Origin: Pedobacter sp. D749 | GTDB taxonomy: Bacteria; Bacteroidota; Bacteroidia; Sphingobacteriales; Sphingobacteriaceae | NCBI RefSeq assembly: GCF_019317285.1 | Contig: NZ_CP079218.1 | Span: forward strand, 5,022,001-5,086,000 | Direction of reading: 5' to 3' | Length of the DNA stretch: 64,000 nucleotides | Part shown: positions 7,946 to 16,395 of the stretch, piece after piece | Layout of the letters: every line of letters starts with the position of its first letter | Position numbering within the stretch: position 1 is the stretch's first letter | Notes under the pieces: model-generated | What the model saw: the letters and a program-made list of their open reading frames with translations, nothing else | The model's database searches: none | What the model was told of the DNA's origin: nothing | Position numbers and translations under genes: made by a program

Positions 7946-8620
7946 ATGCGTTTCGATATTATAACAGTTCTGCCCGCTTTATTAGAAAGCCCGTTTGCCC
8001 ATTCTATTTTGCAACGTGCACAAAAAAAAGGCATTGCCGAAATAGTGGTACATAACCTGCGGGATTACGCCACCAATAAACAAAAAAGTGTAGATGATTA
8101 CCAATATGGCGGAGGAAGCGGCATGGTGATGAGTATCGAACCCTTTGCGGCCTGTATCGAAAAACTTCAGGCTGAGCGCGAATACGATGAAATTATTTTC
8201 ATGAGCCCCGACGGCGTTACTTTAAACCAAAGCACGGCCAACGAACTTTCTATTAAAAAGAACATCATTATTTTATGTGGCCATTACAAAGGCATAGATC
8301 AGCGTATACGCGATATCTTTGTAACGAGGGAGGTTTCTGTGGGTGATTATGTTTTGAGTGGTGGTGAGCTTCCTGCTGCGATTGTGGTAGATGCTGTGGT
8401 GCGTTTAATCCCCGGTGTTTTAAATGATGAGACCTCTGCCCTATCTGATAGTTTTCAGGGAGAATTGCTTGATGCACCAGTTTATACGCGGCCGGCAGAT
8501 TGGCGCGGATATAAAGTGCCGGATGTTTTATTAAGTGGCCACGAGGCAAAAGTGAATGAGTGGAGACACGAACAGGCCTTAGAACGGACTAAAACGCGCC
8601 GCCCTGACCTTTTGGAATAG
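7946..8620 (+). CDS. trmD: tRNA (guanine-N1-)-methyltransferase
   Basis: This 224-residue SPOUT methyltransferase makes m1G37 in tRNAs and so prevents +1 frameshifts. It shows MRFDIITVLPALL at the start, YGGGSGMVM at about 55-63, ILCGHYKGIDQRI with the trefoil-knot cofactor loop, DYVLSGGELPA and the C-terminal PPVYTRP-like motif (DAPVYTRPADWRG). Length is normal. It sits between the extra lipoprotein gene and rplS. The TACCTTTG box 4 nt upstream suggests an independent promoter. Confidence 0.97.
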   Translation: MRFDIITVLPALLESPFAHSILQRAQKKGIAEIVVHNLRDYATNKQKSVDDYQYGGGSGMVMSIEPFAACIEKLQAEREYDEIIFMSPDGVTLNQSTANELSIKKNIIILCGHYKGIDQRIRDIFVTREVSVGDYVLSGGELPAAIVVDAVVRLIPGVLNDETSALSDSFQGELLDAPVYTRPADWRGYKVPDVLLSGHEAKVNEWRHEQALERTKTRRPDLLE

Positions 8621-8703
8621 AAGCATTTAACACAATCGAATGTGGAATTCATAAAGAATGTGGAAAAAATTAAATTAGGTTTTTTTTTATCAAAAATAAT
8701 CCC

Positions 8704-8711
8704 TAATATTG
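8704..8711 (+). promoter_or_regulatory. Possible -7 box TAATATTG for rplS
   Basis: It matches TAnnTTTG at all fixed positions but one and lies 47 nt upstream of the rplS ATG. No clear -33 element is present, so this is tentative. Confidence 0.35.
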
Positions 8712-8758
8712 CAATCCGATTTTCACGGGATGAAATATCGATTTAATAGCTTAAAATC

Positions 8759-9106
8759 ATGGATTTAGTAAAATTTGTTGAAGAGCAGGCCATCGCGAAA
8801 AAAGATTTTCCTGCGTTCAAGTCTGGCGATACAGTGAGCGTACACTATAAAATTCGCGAAGGTAATAAGGAACGTATCCAAATTTACCAAGGTGTTGTGA
8901 TACAACGTAACAGTGCTGGTGCTAACGAAACTTTCACAGTTCGTAAAATGAGCAACAGTATTGGGGTTGAGCGTATTTTCCCTATCAACTCTCCAAACAT
9001 TGAGAAGGTAGAAGTAAATAGCTATGGTAAAGTTCGTAGAGCGAAATTGTTCTATTTACGTGCTTTAACTGGTAAAGCCGCTCGTATCAAATCTTTGAGA
9101 AAATAA
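8759..9106 (+). CDS. rplS: 50S ribosomal protein L19
   Basis: A 115-residue L19 with FKSGDTVSVHYKIREGNKERIQIYQGVVI and the FPINSPNIEKVEV segment, ending KLFYLRALTGKAARIKSLRK. L19 sits at the subunit interface near the 30S contact. It is the last member of the rpsP cluster and is followed directly by a terminator. Confidence 0.97.
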   Translation: MDLVKFVEEQAIAKKDFPAFKSGDTVSVHYKIREGNKERIQIYQGVVIQRNSAGANETFTVRKMSNSIGVERIFPINSPNIEKVEVNSYGKVRRAKLFYLRALTGKAARIKSLRK

Positions 9107-9128
9107 TATTCTTTATTATAAGATATAG

Positions 9129-9159
9129 CCTTCACGATTCATTTCGTGGAGGTTTTTTT
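9129..9159 (+). terminator. Intrinsic terminator after rplS
   Basis: A 9-bp stem (9129-9137 with 9144-9152, CCTTCACGA/TCGTGGAGG with one G-T pair) is followed by seven T residues. Confidence 0.85.
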
Positions 9160-9164
9160 GTTTA

Positions 9165-9172
9165 TACCTTTG
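9165..9172 (+). promoter_or_regulatory. -7 box TACCTTTG four bases before the mscS ATG
   Basis: Same octamer and same 4-nt spacing to the ATG as at trmD. It starts 6 nt after the rplS terminator tract, so the channel gene has its own promoter. Confidence 0.6.
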
Positions 9173-9176
9173 TTAA

Positions 9177-10352
9177 ATGTTAGACTCTGCTTTTTTCGAC
9201 CAGGTTTTTTGGGGCAATACTGTAAAAGCCTATTTTCTTTTAGGTGGCATTCTTTTTTTAGGCCTAATATTCAAAAGGATTGTATCAAAACTTTTAAGTA
9301 AACTGCTGTTTAGGCTCTTTAAAAATTTCTCTAGTCAATCTCATGACGAAGCATTTGTTGGGCTTTTACTTAAGCCGATAGAGGTTTTTATTCTTTTAAC
9401 TACACTTTATCTTTCCATTAACCAGTTAAAACACCCGTTAGAGGTAGCTGTATTCCATTATAGTAAATTAATCGGTAAGGTTAAAGAGTTAATTCCGGTA
9501 ACCATTGGCGATTGTATCGACCGGATATTTTTGTTTGGGATCATCCTATCTGTTTTTTGGATTATCTTAAGAATAATCGACTTCATTAGTCACGTTTGGT
9601 TATATAAAGCATCGCTTACTGAAAATAAGGCCGACGATCAACTGGTACCCTTTTTAAAAGAGCTGTTGAAAACGGTAGTGATCTTTATTGGTTTTTTTAC
9701 CCTGCTGGGTTTTGTTTTCGAGGTTAATGTATTGACGCTGATTACCGGATTGGGTATTGGTGGTATTGCTATTGCATTGGCGGCTAAAGAGAGCTTAGAG
9801 AACTTAATAGGTTCGTTCACCATCTTTTTAGATAAACCTTTTACCGTTGGCGACCTGGTGAAGGTTGACGGTGTGGAAGGCACTGTAGAAAAGGTCGGTT
9901 TCAGAAGTACAAGGATCAGAACTTCCGAAAAAACCATGGCTACCCTACCCAATAGGGGCATGATCGATGGGGTTTTAGAAAACCTTTCATTGAGAAATTC
10001 ACGTAAAGTATCATTTGTGATCGGACTTACATACGAAACCAGTTCCGATTCGTTAAGAAAAATTATCACCGAAATTGAAAGTTACATCAATAATCATGAG
10101 GGCACCAGCGATGATGGAAATGCCTCCTTTAAAAGCTTTGGTGATTCGGGTTTAAATGTTGAGGTCAACTATTTTGTAACGGTACTTAATTATACCGAAT
10201 TCCTTAAAATCAGACAGGAAATCAACCTGGAGATTATGGATATCGTGATCCGTAATAAATCTGATTTTGCTTACCCAACACAGCGTTTAATTAGCGATAG
10301 GCCGATTGGCAATGCCACAGAAAAAGAAGTAGGTAATGATGCTACGGATTAG
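9177..10352 (+). CDS. Small-conductance mechanosensitive channel, MscS family
   Basis: A 391-residue inner-membrane protein with four or five hydrophobic segments in the first 200 residues. It has the pore-lining TM3 pattern GLGIGGIAIALAAKESLENLIGSF and then the MscS beta domain (LDKPFTVGDLVKVDGVEGTVEKVGFRSTRIRT). The signature TLPNRGMIDGVLENLS is also present. Family members open under membrane tension to release osmolytes. It is single-gene, with its own promoter and a terminator shared with psd. Confidence 0.92.
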   Translation: MLDSAFFDQVFWGNTVKAYFLLGGILFLGLIFKRIVSKLLSKLLFRLFKNFSSQSHDEAFVGLLLKPIEVFILLTTLYLSINQLKHPLEVAVFHYSKLIGKVKELIPVTIGDCIDRIFLFGIILSVFWIILRIIDFISHVWLYKASLTENKADDQLVPFLKELLKTVVIFIGFFTLLGFVFEVNVLTLITGLGIGGIAIALAAKESLENLIGSFTIFLDKPFTVGDLVKVDGVEGTVEKVGFRSTRIRTSEKTMATLPNRGMIDGVLENLSLRNSRKVSFVIGLTYETSSDSLRKIITEIESYINNHEGTSDDGNASFKSFGDSGLNVEVNYFVTVLNYTEFLKIRQEINLEIMDIVIRNKSDFAYPTQRLISDRPIGNATEKEVGNDATD

Positions 10353-10492
10353 TTCTGATCCCGTGGTTTGTGTCTCCACAAACTACTGCGTAAATTAAAG
10401 AAAATTGCTATATAGAAGATGTAATGGATAAGGGAAAAAAGTTGCTTTTTTTGGAAAGCAGAACCTGTAGGAATGATTAAAGTTTGTTCCTG

Positions 10493-10558
10493 CTATCCAC
10501 TACAAGTCCTCTCCCGATGAAAAATCGGGATCCGGGCTTTCCGTTGCTATCAGGTTTA
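10493..10558 (-). repeat. Dispersed repeat (AAACCTGATAGC...AGGACTTG...GATAGCAGGA)
   Basis: Read on the minus strand, this stretch starts TAAACCTGATAGC and passes through GGAAAGCCCGGAT, a small ATCGGG hairpin, GAGGACTTGTAG and GATAGCAGG. A plus-strand relative lies at 44793-44850 and a more distant one at 32722-32790. It fills most of the 346-bp gap after the mscS-like gene, together with a short GTTTGTG/CACAAAC hairpin at about 10370. No coding signal is seen. Confidence 0.6.
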
Positions 10559-10645
10559 GGTGGATTCTTCAGTGTTTCAAAATACTTTCAGGTTCCGTGG
10601 TCTGCGCACTCAAATAACACTACGCTAGTCCAAGGTAGTAAAAAC

Positions 10646-10682
10646 AAAAAGCCGGTTTAGCATTAACTAAACCGGCTTTTTT
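10646..10682. terminator. Bidirectional terminator between mscS-like gene and psd
   Basis: A 15-bp stem (10646-10660 with 10667-10681, core AGCCGGTTTAG) with loop CATTAA is flanked by A-rich and T-rich tracts, serving both convergent genes. Confidence 0.85.
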
Positions 10683-10698
10683 ATAAAATATTATATCC

Positions 10699-11358
10699 TT
10701 AGCTTAAAGTTGCCAATGTAGTGATTCCGCCTTTTACCACCTGGTTAAGTTCTACATTAACTTTGGTGCCTACCGGAAGAAAAACATCTACCCTCGATCC
10801 GAATTTGATAAAACCGAACTGTTCAGTTTGTATCACCTGATCGCCTTCTTTTACATACCATACAATCCTGCGGGCCAAAGCACCTGCAATTTGACGGAAC
10901 AATACAGGTGTACCGTTTTTATGCTCGACAACAGTGGTTGTACGTTCATTTTCGGTCGATGATTTTGGATTCCACGCTGCAAGATATTTTCCCGGGTGAT
11001 ATTTGAAGAATTTTACCACTCCTGAAATTGGATTACGGTTAATGTGAACGTTTACTGGCGACATAAAAATCGAAACCTGTAAACGTTTATCTTTAAAATA
11101 TTCTCCTTCTTCAGTTTCTTCAATTACCACTACTTTACCATCTGCAGGGCAAATAACAAGGTTATCGCCTGAAGAAAAGCTGCGGCTCGGATTGCGGAAA
11201 AACTGCAATACAATAATGAATAATGCAGCTGAAAAAATATAAATGAACCAACGCAACCAGGTAATGTCGTGATATTTATAATCAACAATAGCGTTGATAA
11301 CGAAAATAAACAGTATGCTTAAGGCAATGGTAGTGTAACCTTCTTTATGTATGGTCAT
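10699..11358 (-). CDS. psd: Phosphatidylserine decarboxylase proenzyme
   Basis: A 219-residue short-form (PSD-A type) decarboxylase that converts phosphatidylserine to phosphatidylethanolamine. Two N-terminal membrane segments (about 8-28 and 35-53) precede the catalytic domain, which has VICPADGKVV, IFMSPVNVHINR and the self-cleavage site FGSRVDVFLP. Cleavage between G187 and S188 would create the pyruvoyl cofactor. It is convergent with the mscS-like gene and 55 bp downstream of hpt on the same strand. Confidence 0.94.
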   Translation of the reverse strand: MTIHKEGYTTIALSILFIFVINAIVDYKYHDITWLRWFIYIFSAALFIIVLQFFRNPSRSFSSGDNLVICPADGKVVVIEETEEGEYFKDKRLQVSIFMSPVNVHINRNPISGVVKFFKYHPGKYLAAWNPKSSTENERTTTVVEHKNGTPVLFRQIAGALARRIVWYVKEGDQVIQTEQFGFIKFGSRVDVFLPVGTKVNVELNQVVKGGITTLATLS

Positions 11359-11413
11359 TGTGTTAAAAATTATTGGGCAAAGGTGCGAAAAATAAATTAA
11401 TCCAATTTAAAAA

Positions 11414-11956
11414 TTATGCGCCCGTTGCTCTGTAAATATCAGTCAGGTTTCTGCCAAGACCATTATAGTCTAGTCCATAGCCCACCACAAATTCGTTAGG
11501 TATTTCAAAACCAACATATTCAAGTGCTTTAATTTCATGTTTTAAAGCACTTGGTTTAAGTAAAAGAGACGCAACTTTAACTGAAGCCGGATTTTTTTCT
11601 TTTATCGTTTTTAAAATATGCGTTAAGGTTAAGCCTGTATCAACAATGTCTTCTACAATAACAATATCTCTGCCTTCGATGTTATCCGGCAATCCGATCA
11701 GTTCTTTTACATTCCCCGAACTTGCTGTTCCTTCGTAAGAAGCTACACGCATAAAAGCAACTTCGCAAGGTACATTAATCTCTTTGATCAAATCAGCCAT
11801 AAATAGGAAGCTGCCATTTAGTACACCGATAAATAACGGACATTTATTTTCGTAGTCCACATTCATCTGGATACCCAGTAAACGGATCCTTTTGTTTAGG
11901 GTATCATTTTCTAAAAATATCTCGAACTCCTTATCCTCTACTTTTATTTTGTGCAT
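11414..11956 (-). CDS. hpt: Hypoxanthine phosphoribosyltransferase
   Basis: A 180-residue type I phosphoribosyltransferase that salvages hypoxanthine (and probably guanine) with PRPP. The PRPP loop VIVEDIVDTGLTL is at about 99-111. It also shows LFIGVLNGSFLFMADL and the purine-recognition end VGYGLDYNGLGRNL. Length is typical. It could be cotranscribed with psd downstream. Confidence 0.93.
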   Translation of the reverse strand: MHKIKVEDKEFEIFLENDTLNKRIRLLGIQMNVDYENKCPLFIGVLNGSFLFMADLIKEINVPCEVAFMRVASYEGTASSGNVKELIGLPDNIEGRDIVIVEDIVDTGLTLTHILKTIKEKNPASVKVASLLLKPSALKHEIKALEYVGFEIPNEFVVGYGLDYNGLGRNLTDIYRATGA

Positions 11957-12018
11957 GCCGCTATGGGATGGTTAATTGTATAAATTGGTTAAATGTTAAT
12001 TGTTTTATAGTTTGGCTG

Positions 12019-12060
12019 AACTGTAAACTGCCAATCGCCAACTGTAAACTGGTTACTGCT
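12019..12060. repeat. Degenerate heptad array (AACTGNN type) across the GT51 gene stop
   Basis: Six consecutive 7-nt units occur, four of them beginning AACTG (for example AACTGTA, AACTGCC). The array runs through the stop codon (12053-12055) of the minus-strand GT51 gene and includes its last codons. Confidence 0.6.
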
Positions 12061-14215
12061 GGGCCTTTTCCAATTCTTTTTGTCTTCTTCGTTCTTCCCT
12101 TCGCTCCTGCCTCAATTGCTTTTTGGTTTTGGTGGTATCGGCAGGTGTGGGGGTCTGTTTATTTGTCGTAGTGTCTTTTTTAGCTCCACTACCAAAAAGG
12201 CGTTCGAAGAAACCTTTATTTTTATCGTGTATAATTACAACTGGTAGTCCATCTCCATCATCGTCAAATGCAGAGGTATCAACCACGGCAGTGTCAGGTG
12301 CTAAGTAACGACGGAGTCCTTCTCTCAGGCGAACATTATAAAAGCCATAACCTGAGGTGTCGCCAGGTGTTAAGCCTTTTCTAGCCATAATATTACCCAT
12401 AAACCTGAAATAGTTGAACATATAGGGTTTCAGACTACCATCAGCCATAAATTTATACATCGACGCTTTAGGTTTAGGTACAATACTGGCCAGGAACAGT
12501 CCATCGCCAATAGTTAAATCCGCAGGTTGTTTTCCAAAATAGTATCGTGATGCTTCCCCTATCCCATAAATATTCTTTCCCAACTCCATGATGTTGAAGT
12601 ATACCTCCAGCATCCGCTGTTTGCTAATCAGGTGGTTATGTTCAATAAGCCAAACAATCAAAATCTCCTCGGCTTTACGGGCCAAAGTTTTCTGACGGCT
12701 TAAATATACATTCTTAACCAGTTGCATGCTGATGGTACTACCACCACGCTTAAATTTCTTTTCTTTAAAATTTACGGCGATTGATTTGCGAATCGATTCT
12801 TCAACAAAACCATTGTGCGTAAAAAATGAAGGATCTTCCGCAGTTAAAACGGCATTGATAAAATTCTTTGAAATGGCTGATAATGGTGTGAAATTAGGGT
12901 TGGATGGTCCAATGGTAATATCACGCATCGGTTTGCCATATTCGTAAGGTGTATATACAAAAGTATTGTTGATTTTTTGCAGGTTGGTTTTTCCCCACTG
13001 AACAATTTTAAAATTAACCGGTGTTAGTGTAGAATTGAAACGCACACTATCAGGTATTTTGGTGTCCAGGTAAAAGTTAAGGTTATATTTAACTTTGCCT
13101 TGCACTTTAAGTCCCTCGAGCGATTCGAACAAGCCTTGTGGAAATGCATCTAAAATCCCTTGCGCATCCTGCTCTTCAGCATTTAGCTTTAGCTCATATA
13201 TTTTATTCTTTCCTAAAGTATATTTAACAAAAGGATGGATCTGGGCATTTTTCAAATAAGCTGTTGAGGTACTGTCCAAAGCAATGTAATTAGGTCCAAC
13301 TAAAATATCAGCATCTAGTTTTGCGCTTTGGATAATAATATCGTTTGAAGCAATGCGGTGTTGGTTAATCAACATGTTTTTAACTGACCACGAGCCAGAT
13401 ATCTTATAATCATCGCCACTGTATTTGGCATTTTTTAATTCGGTTTGCAAGGTATCGAAGCTCAACTTGGCATGTAGTTTACTATTTAGGTAGGGCAATT
13501 CCAACTTTTTTCCATCAGCATACGCTATAAAGTTTAACTTTTTACTTCCCGGATTAACATAACCATTAATATGCCAGGTAGATTCGTTGTTGTTCACTTC
13601 AATGGTCGATTTTAAATCGCCGCCATCTATCGTTGCAGTGGTTGCAAAACTTAACCTGGCCGTATCGTGATCGTTTAACCTAAAAACCATGTTTTTTACA
13701 TCCATATCGTCAGGGATTTTATATAAAACCTGATTTAAAATGTTGCTGGCTATTTCTGATAAATTTGCTTTCCGGTTGGTTTGAGTGCTGTCTTTTTTCT
13801 TACGTTTTAAGATGAAATCGATATTTGTAGTCGAATCTTTAAGTACCACATTAACAAAACCATCTTTCAGTTTTACTTCCGAAAGTTTTACGTTACCGAA
13901 TATTAATGGAAAAAGTTTAACACTAACACTCAACTCATTAATGTTCGAAAGGGTGTCACGTTCTTTAGGAACAACAGTAATATTAGTCATTTTAACCGTG
14001 CTGAGCCCGGTGAAACCTGCTGATCCGATTTTGACGTCCAGGTCATAATCTTTATTGGCCTTGGCAACTGCTTTAGCCACCATTTTTTTAAGAAGCGCTT
14101 CCCTTTTGCTATAGGCTACCGCCCCCAGAGCAATACAAACAACTAAAAAAACACCTAAAACCCAGGCTCCGATTTTTAAATATTTTTTGGGGATCTTAAT
14201 TTTTGGTATTTGCAT
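12053..14215 (-). CDS. AsmA-like protein fused to a monofunctional GT51 peptidoglycan glycosyltransferase
   Basis: A 720-residue protein anchored by one N-terminal membrane helix (about 15-35). Residues about 50-410 are beta-rich and AsmA-like (DVKIGSAGFTGLSTVKMTNITVVP). The C-terminal half is a GT51 lipid II polymerase: TAEDPSFFTHNG with the catalytic Glu at 460, then RGGSTISMQLVKNVYL, a KAEEILIVWLIE helix and FYN-like EVYFNIMELGKNIYGIGEASRYYFGK. No transpeptidase domain follows; the end is a Lys/Arg/Glu-rich tail. It would polymerise glycan strands in the periplasm. The role of the AsmA-like part is unknown. Confidence 0.86.
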   Translation of the reverse strand: MQIPKIKIPKKYLKIGAWVLGVFLVVCIALGAVAYSKREALLKKMVAKAVAKANKDYDLDVKIGSAGFTGLSTVKMTNITVVPKERDTLSNINELSVSVKLFPLIFGNVKLSEVKLKDGFVNVVLKDSTTNIDFILKRKKKDSTQTNRKANLSEIASNILNQVLYKIPDDMDVKNMVFRLNDHDTARLSFATTATIDGGDLKSTIEVNNNESTWHINGYVNPGSKKLNFIAYADGKKLELPYLNSKLHAKLSFDTLQTELKNAKYSGDDYKISGSWSVKNMLINQHRIASNDIIIQSAKLDADILVGPNYIALDSTSTAYLKNAQIHPFVKYTLGKNKIYELKLNAEEQDAQGILDAFPQGLFESLEGLKVQGKVKYNLNFYLDTKIPDSVRFNSTLTPVNFKIVQWGKTNLQKINNTFVYTPYEYGKPMRDITIGPSNPNFTPLSAISKNFINAVLTAEDPSFFTHNGFVEESIRKSIAVNFKEKKFKRGGSTISMQLVKNVYLSRQKTLARKAEEILIVWLIEHNHLISKQRMLEVYFNIMELGKNIYGIGEASRYYFGKQPADLTIGDGLFLASIVPKPKASMYKFMADGSLKPYMFNYFRFMGNIMARKGLTPGDTSGYGFYNVRLREGLRRYLAPDTAVVDTSAFDDDGDGLPVVIIHDKNKGFFERLFGSGAKKDTTTNKQTPTPADTTKTKKQLRQERREERRRQKELEKAQQ

Positions 14216-14322
14216 ATAGTCGTTAAAATGGTTAATTGCTTAAACGTAACAATTAAATGTTTATTTCGTGTTAAAATTACAGTTAAAAAGCCTAAATAAA
14301 AGTATTTGTGGCTATGTTTTGT

Positions 14323-14330
14323 TAATTTTG
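14323..14330 (+). promoter_or_regulatory. -7 box TAATTTTG for mrp
   Basis: Full match to TAnnTTTG, 16 nt before the mrp ATG in the 131-bp divergent spacer with the GT51 gene. No consensus-spaced TTTG is seen. Confidence 0.5.
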
Positions 14331-14346
14331 AATTTAAATTAATACC

Positions 14347-15423
14347 ATGCAGATTAGCCCGCAACAAGTTTTAGATGCGCTTAAAAATGTTGAAGATCCC
14401 GATCTTAAAAAAGATCTGGTTACTTTAAACATGATTAAAGATTTACAGATTACAGATAACCTGGTCAATTTTACCTTGGAGCTTACTACACCGGCATGTC
14501 CGATGAAGGAGATGCTGAAAAATGCCTGTACAAATGCCATCAAACATTTTGTATCGCCGACGGCAGAGGTGGTAATCAATGTAACTTCAAGGGTTACTCA
14601 ACCCAGCAATTCATCATCGTTAGATAACATCAAAAACATTATTTTGGTTTCATCTGGAAAAGGGGGAGTTGGTAAATCTACTGTTGCGAGCAATCTGGCT
14701 GTTGTATTGGCTAAAGATGGTGCCAAAGTTGGCCTTATCGATGCCGATATTTATGGTCCATCGGTACCAACGATGTTCGATCTGGTTGATGCCAAGCCAG
14801 GTGCAGAAGAAACCGCTGATGGTAAAACTAAAATTTTACCAATTGAAAAATACGGGATCAAGTTATTGTCTTTAGGTTTTTTTGCTGATCCCGGACAACC
14901 AGTGCCGTGGCGTGGACCAATGGCATCTAATGCAGTAAAACAATTGTTTAACGATACCAACTGGGGGGAACTGGATTATCTGATCGTTGATCTTCCTCCA
15001 GGAACAGGCGATATCCATATCACCATTACGCAAAGTTTCCCAATTTCAGGAGCAGTTGTGGTTACTACGCCGCAACAAGTTGCACTGGCTGATACACACA
15101 AAGGTTTGGCGATGTTCAGAATGCCTGGAATTAATATCCCGATTTTAGGTGTTATAGAAAACATGTCGTATTTTACTCCTGCAGAATTACCCGACAATAA
15201 ATATTACATTTTCGGAAAAGGTGGTGGAACGGAGCTTGCAGCACGGTTTAATGTACCGTTTTTAGGAGAAATCCCAATTATTCAAAGCATTTCGGAGGCC
15301 GGAGATCAAGGGAAACCAGTGGCATTAAATCAAAACCCGTTATTGGATGTTGTATTTGGCGATATTGCAAGTAAGATTGCACAACAGATCTCCATCAACA
15401 ATGCGCAAATGGTGAATTGCTAA
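14347..15423 (+). CDS. mrp: Mrp/ApbC-type iron-sulfur carrier ATPase
   Basis: A 358-residue P-loop protein of the Mrp/NBP35 group. The N-terminal 80 residues are a MIP18/DUF59-type domain. The ATPase domain begins with the deviant Walker A SGKGGVGKST at 103-112, followed by GLIDADIYGPS, the LIVDLPPGTGD switch and VVVTTPQQVAL. The usual cysteine pair after ENMSYF is absent: the segment reads ENMSYFTPAELPDNKYYIFG. It is followed 34 bp later by nfu, supporting a role in Fe-S cluster delivery. Confidence 0.93.
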   Translation: MQISPQQVLDALKNVEDPDLKKDLVTLNMIKDLQITDNLVNFTLELTTPACPMKEMLKNACTNAIKHFVSPTAEVVINVTSRVTQPSNSSSLDNIKNIILVSSGKGGVGKSTVASNLAVVLAKDGAKVGLIDADIYGPSVPTMFDLVDAKPGAEETADGKTKILPIEKYGIKLLSLGFFADPGQPVPWRGPMASNAVKQLFNDTNWGELDYLIVDLPPGTGDIHITITQSFPISGAVVVTTPQQVALADTHKGLAMFRMPGINIPILGVIENMSYFTPAELPDNKYYIFGKGGGTELAARFNVPFLGEIPIIQSISEAGDQGKPVALNQNPLLDVVFGDIASKIAQQISINNAQMVNC

Positions 15424-15457
15424 AAAATTACTATTTTTATAAATTAAAATATATATA

Positions 15458-15703
15458 ATGAATTTAACAGAACAAGTAGAACAGGCATTAGAAACTATCA
15501 GACCTTATTTAAAGGCTGACGGAGGTGATGTTTCTGTTGAAGAAATTACATCTGAAGGAACAGTAAAGCTTAAGCTTTTGGGCAACTGCGGTTCATGCCC
15601 GATGAGTTTCATGACTATGAAATCTGGAATCGAACAAGCGATTATGAAAGCTGTTCCGCAGATTACGTCGGTAGTTGCCGTTAACATGGCAGAGCAAGAT
15701 TAA
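15458..15703 (+). CDS. NifU C-terminal domain (Nfu-type) Fe-S scaffold protein
   Basis: An 81-residue stand-alone Nfu domain: IRPYLKADGGDVSVEEI, then GNCGSCPMSFMTMKSGIEQAI with the cluster-binding CxxC. Such proteins hold and transfer 4Fe-4S clusters. It lies 34 bp after mrp on the same strand and is likely in one operon with it. Length and motif are complete. Confidence 0.93.
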   Translation: MNLTEQVEQALETIRPYLKADGGDVSVEEITSEGTVKLKLLGNCGSCPMSFMTMKSGIEQAIMKAVPQITSVVAVNMAEQD

Positions 15704-15743
15704 GCTTTAACACTATTTAACAAGGAAGTTTTATTAATAAAAT

Positions 15744-15751
15744 TACTTTTG
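15744..15751 (+). promoter_or_regulatory. -7 box TACTTTTG five bases before the ATG at 15757
   Basis: Full TAnnTTTG match with a 5-nt gap to the start codon, so the transcript would be leaderless or nearly so. Confidence 0.55.
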
Positions 15752-15756
15752 TCTTA

Positions 15757-16392
15757 ATGAGATATTGTATTGTCCTGATTTGCTTAATTTTTTCTGTAAC
15801 CGCTTTTGCGCAACAAAATCCGGAACAGGATAAACTCATCCAATTTTCAGGAATTATTACCGATATCGACAGTTCAAATGTGATACCTTATGTTACCATC
15901 ACCAATCTTTCTGCCAAGAGTAAAAGGGTTGGTGCCGATTACAGAGGGTATTTTACCTTTATTGTTAATCCTGGCGATACGATTTTGTTTACAGCTATTG
16001 GTTACAAGAAGTTTTCTACGGTGATTCCTGAAAGTACACCAGATAGCAAGTACACGATTATGGTTAAATTGAAAGCTAATGTGATCGATTTACCTTCAGT
16101 GCGTGTTTTCCCATGGGCTACAACAGAAGAATTTACCCGTGAGTTTTTATCGATGAAACTGGCGGATGATGATATGGCCATTGCCAAAAAGAACCTTTCA
16201 CGTTCGTCAATCGATGGCTTGATCCAAACGCTACCGCGCGATGGACAGGAAATCGGCAGTCAGAATTACCGCTATAATTTTGACAGGATGATCAATAAAA
16301 ACATGGTTCAAACCAATCCACTACTTAATCCTTTCGCCTGGGGCAAGCTGATGCAGCAGATTTTTGATGGCGATAAGAGTAGGACGAATTAG
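15757..16392 (+). CDS. Secreted protein with carboxypeptidase-regulatory-like domain
   Basis: A 211-residue protein with signal peptide MRYCIVLICLIFSVTAFAQ. It is followed by a carboxypeptidase-D regulatory-like beta-sandwich (FSGIITDIDSSNVIPYVTITN ... YRGYFTFIVNPGDTILFTAIGYK). The C-terminal third is charged and ends near QIFDGDKSRTN, with no known motif. A similar layout (sandwich plus unique tail) occurs in the 250-residue protein at 40978-41730. Probably periplasmic or outer-membrane associated; function unknown. Confidence 0.75.
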   Translation: MRYCIVLICLIFSVTAFAQQNPEQDKLIQFSGIITDIDSSNVIPYVTITNLSAKSKRVGADYRGYFTFIVNPGDTILFTAIGYKKFSTVIPESTPDSKYTIMVKLKANVIDLPSVRVFPWATTEEFTREFLSMKLADDDMAIAKKNLSRSSIDGLIQTLPRDGQEIGSQNYRYNFDRMINKNMVQTNPLLNPFAWGKLMQQIFDGDKSRTN

Positions 16393-16395
16393 TTT

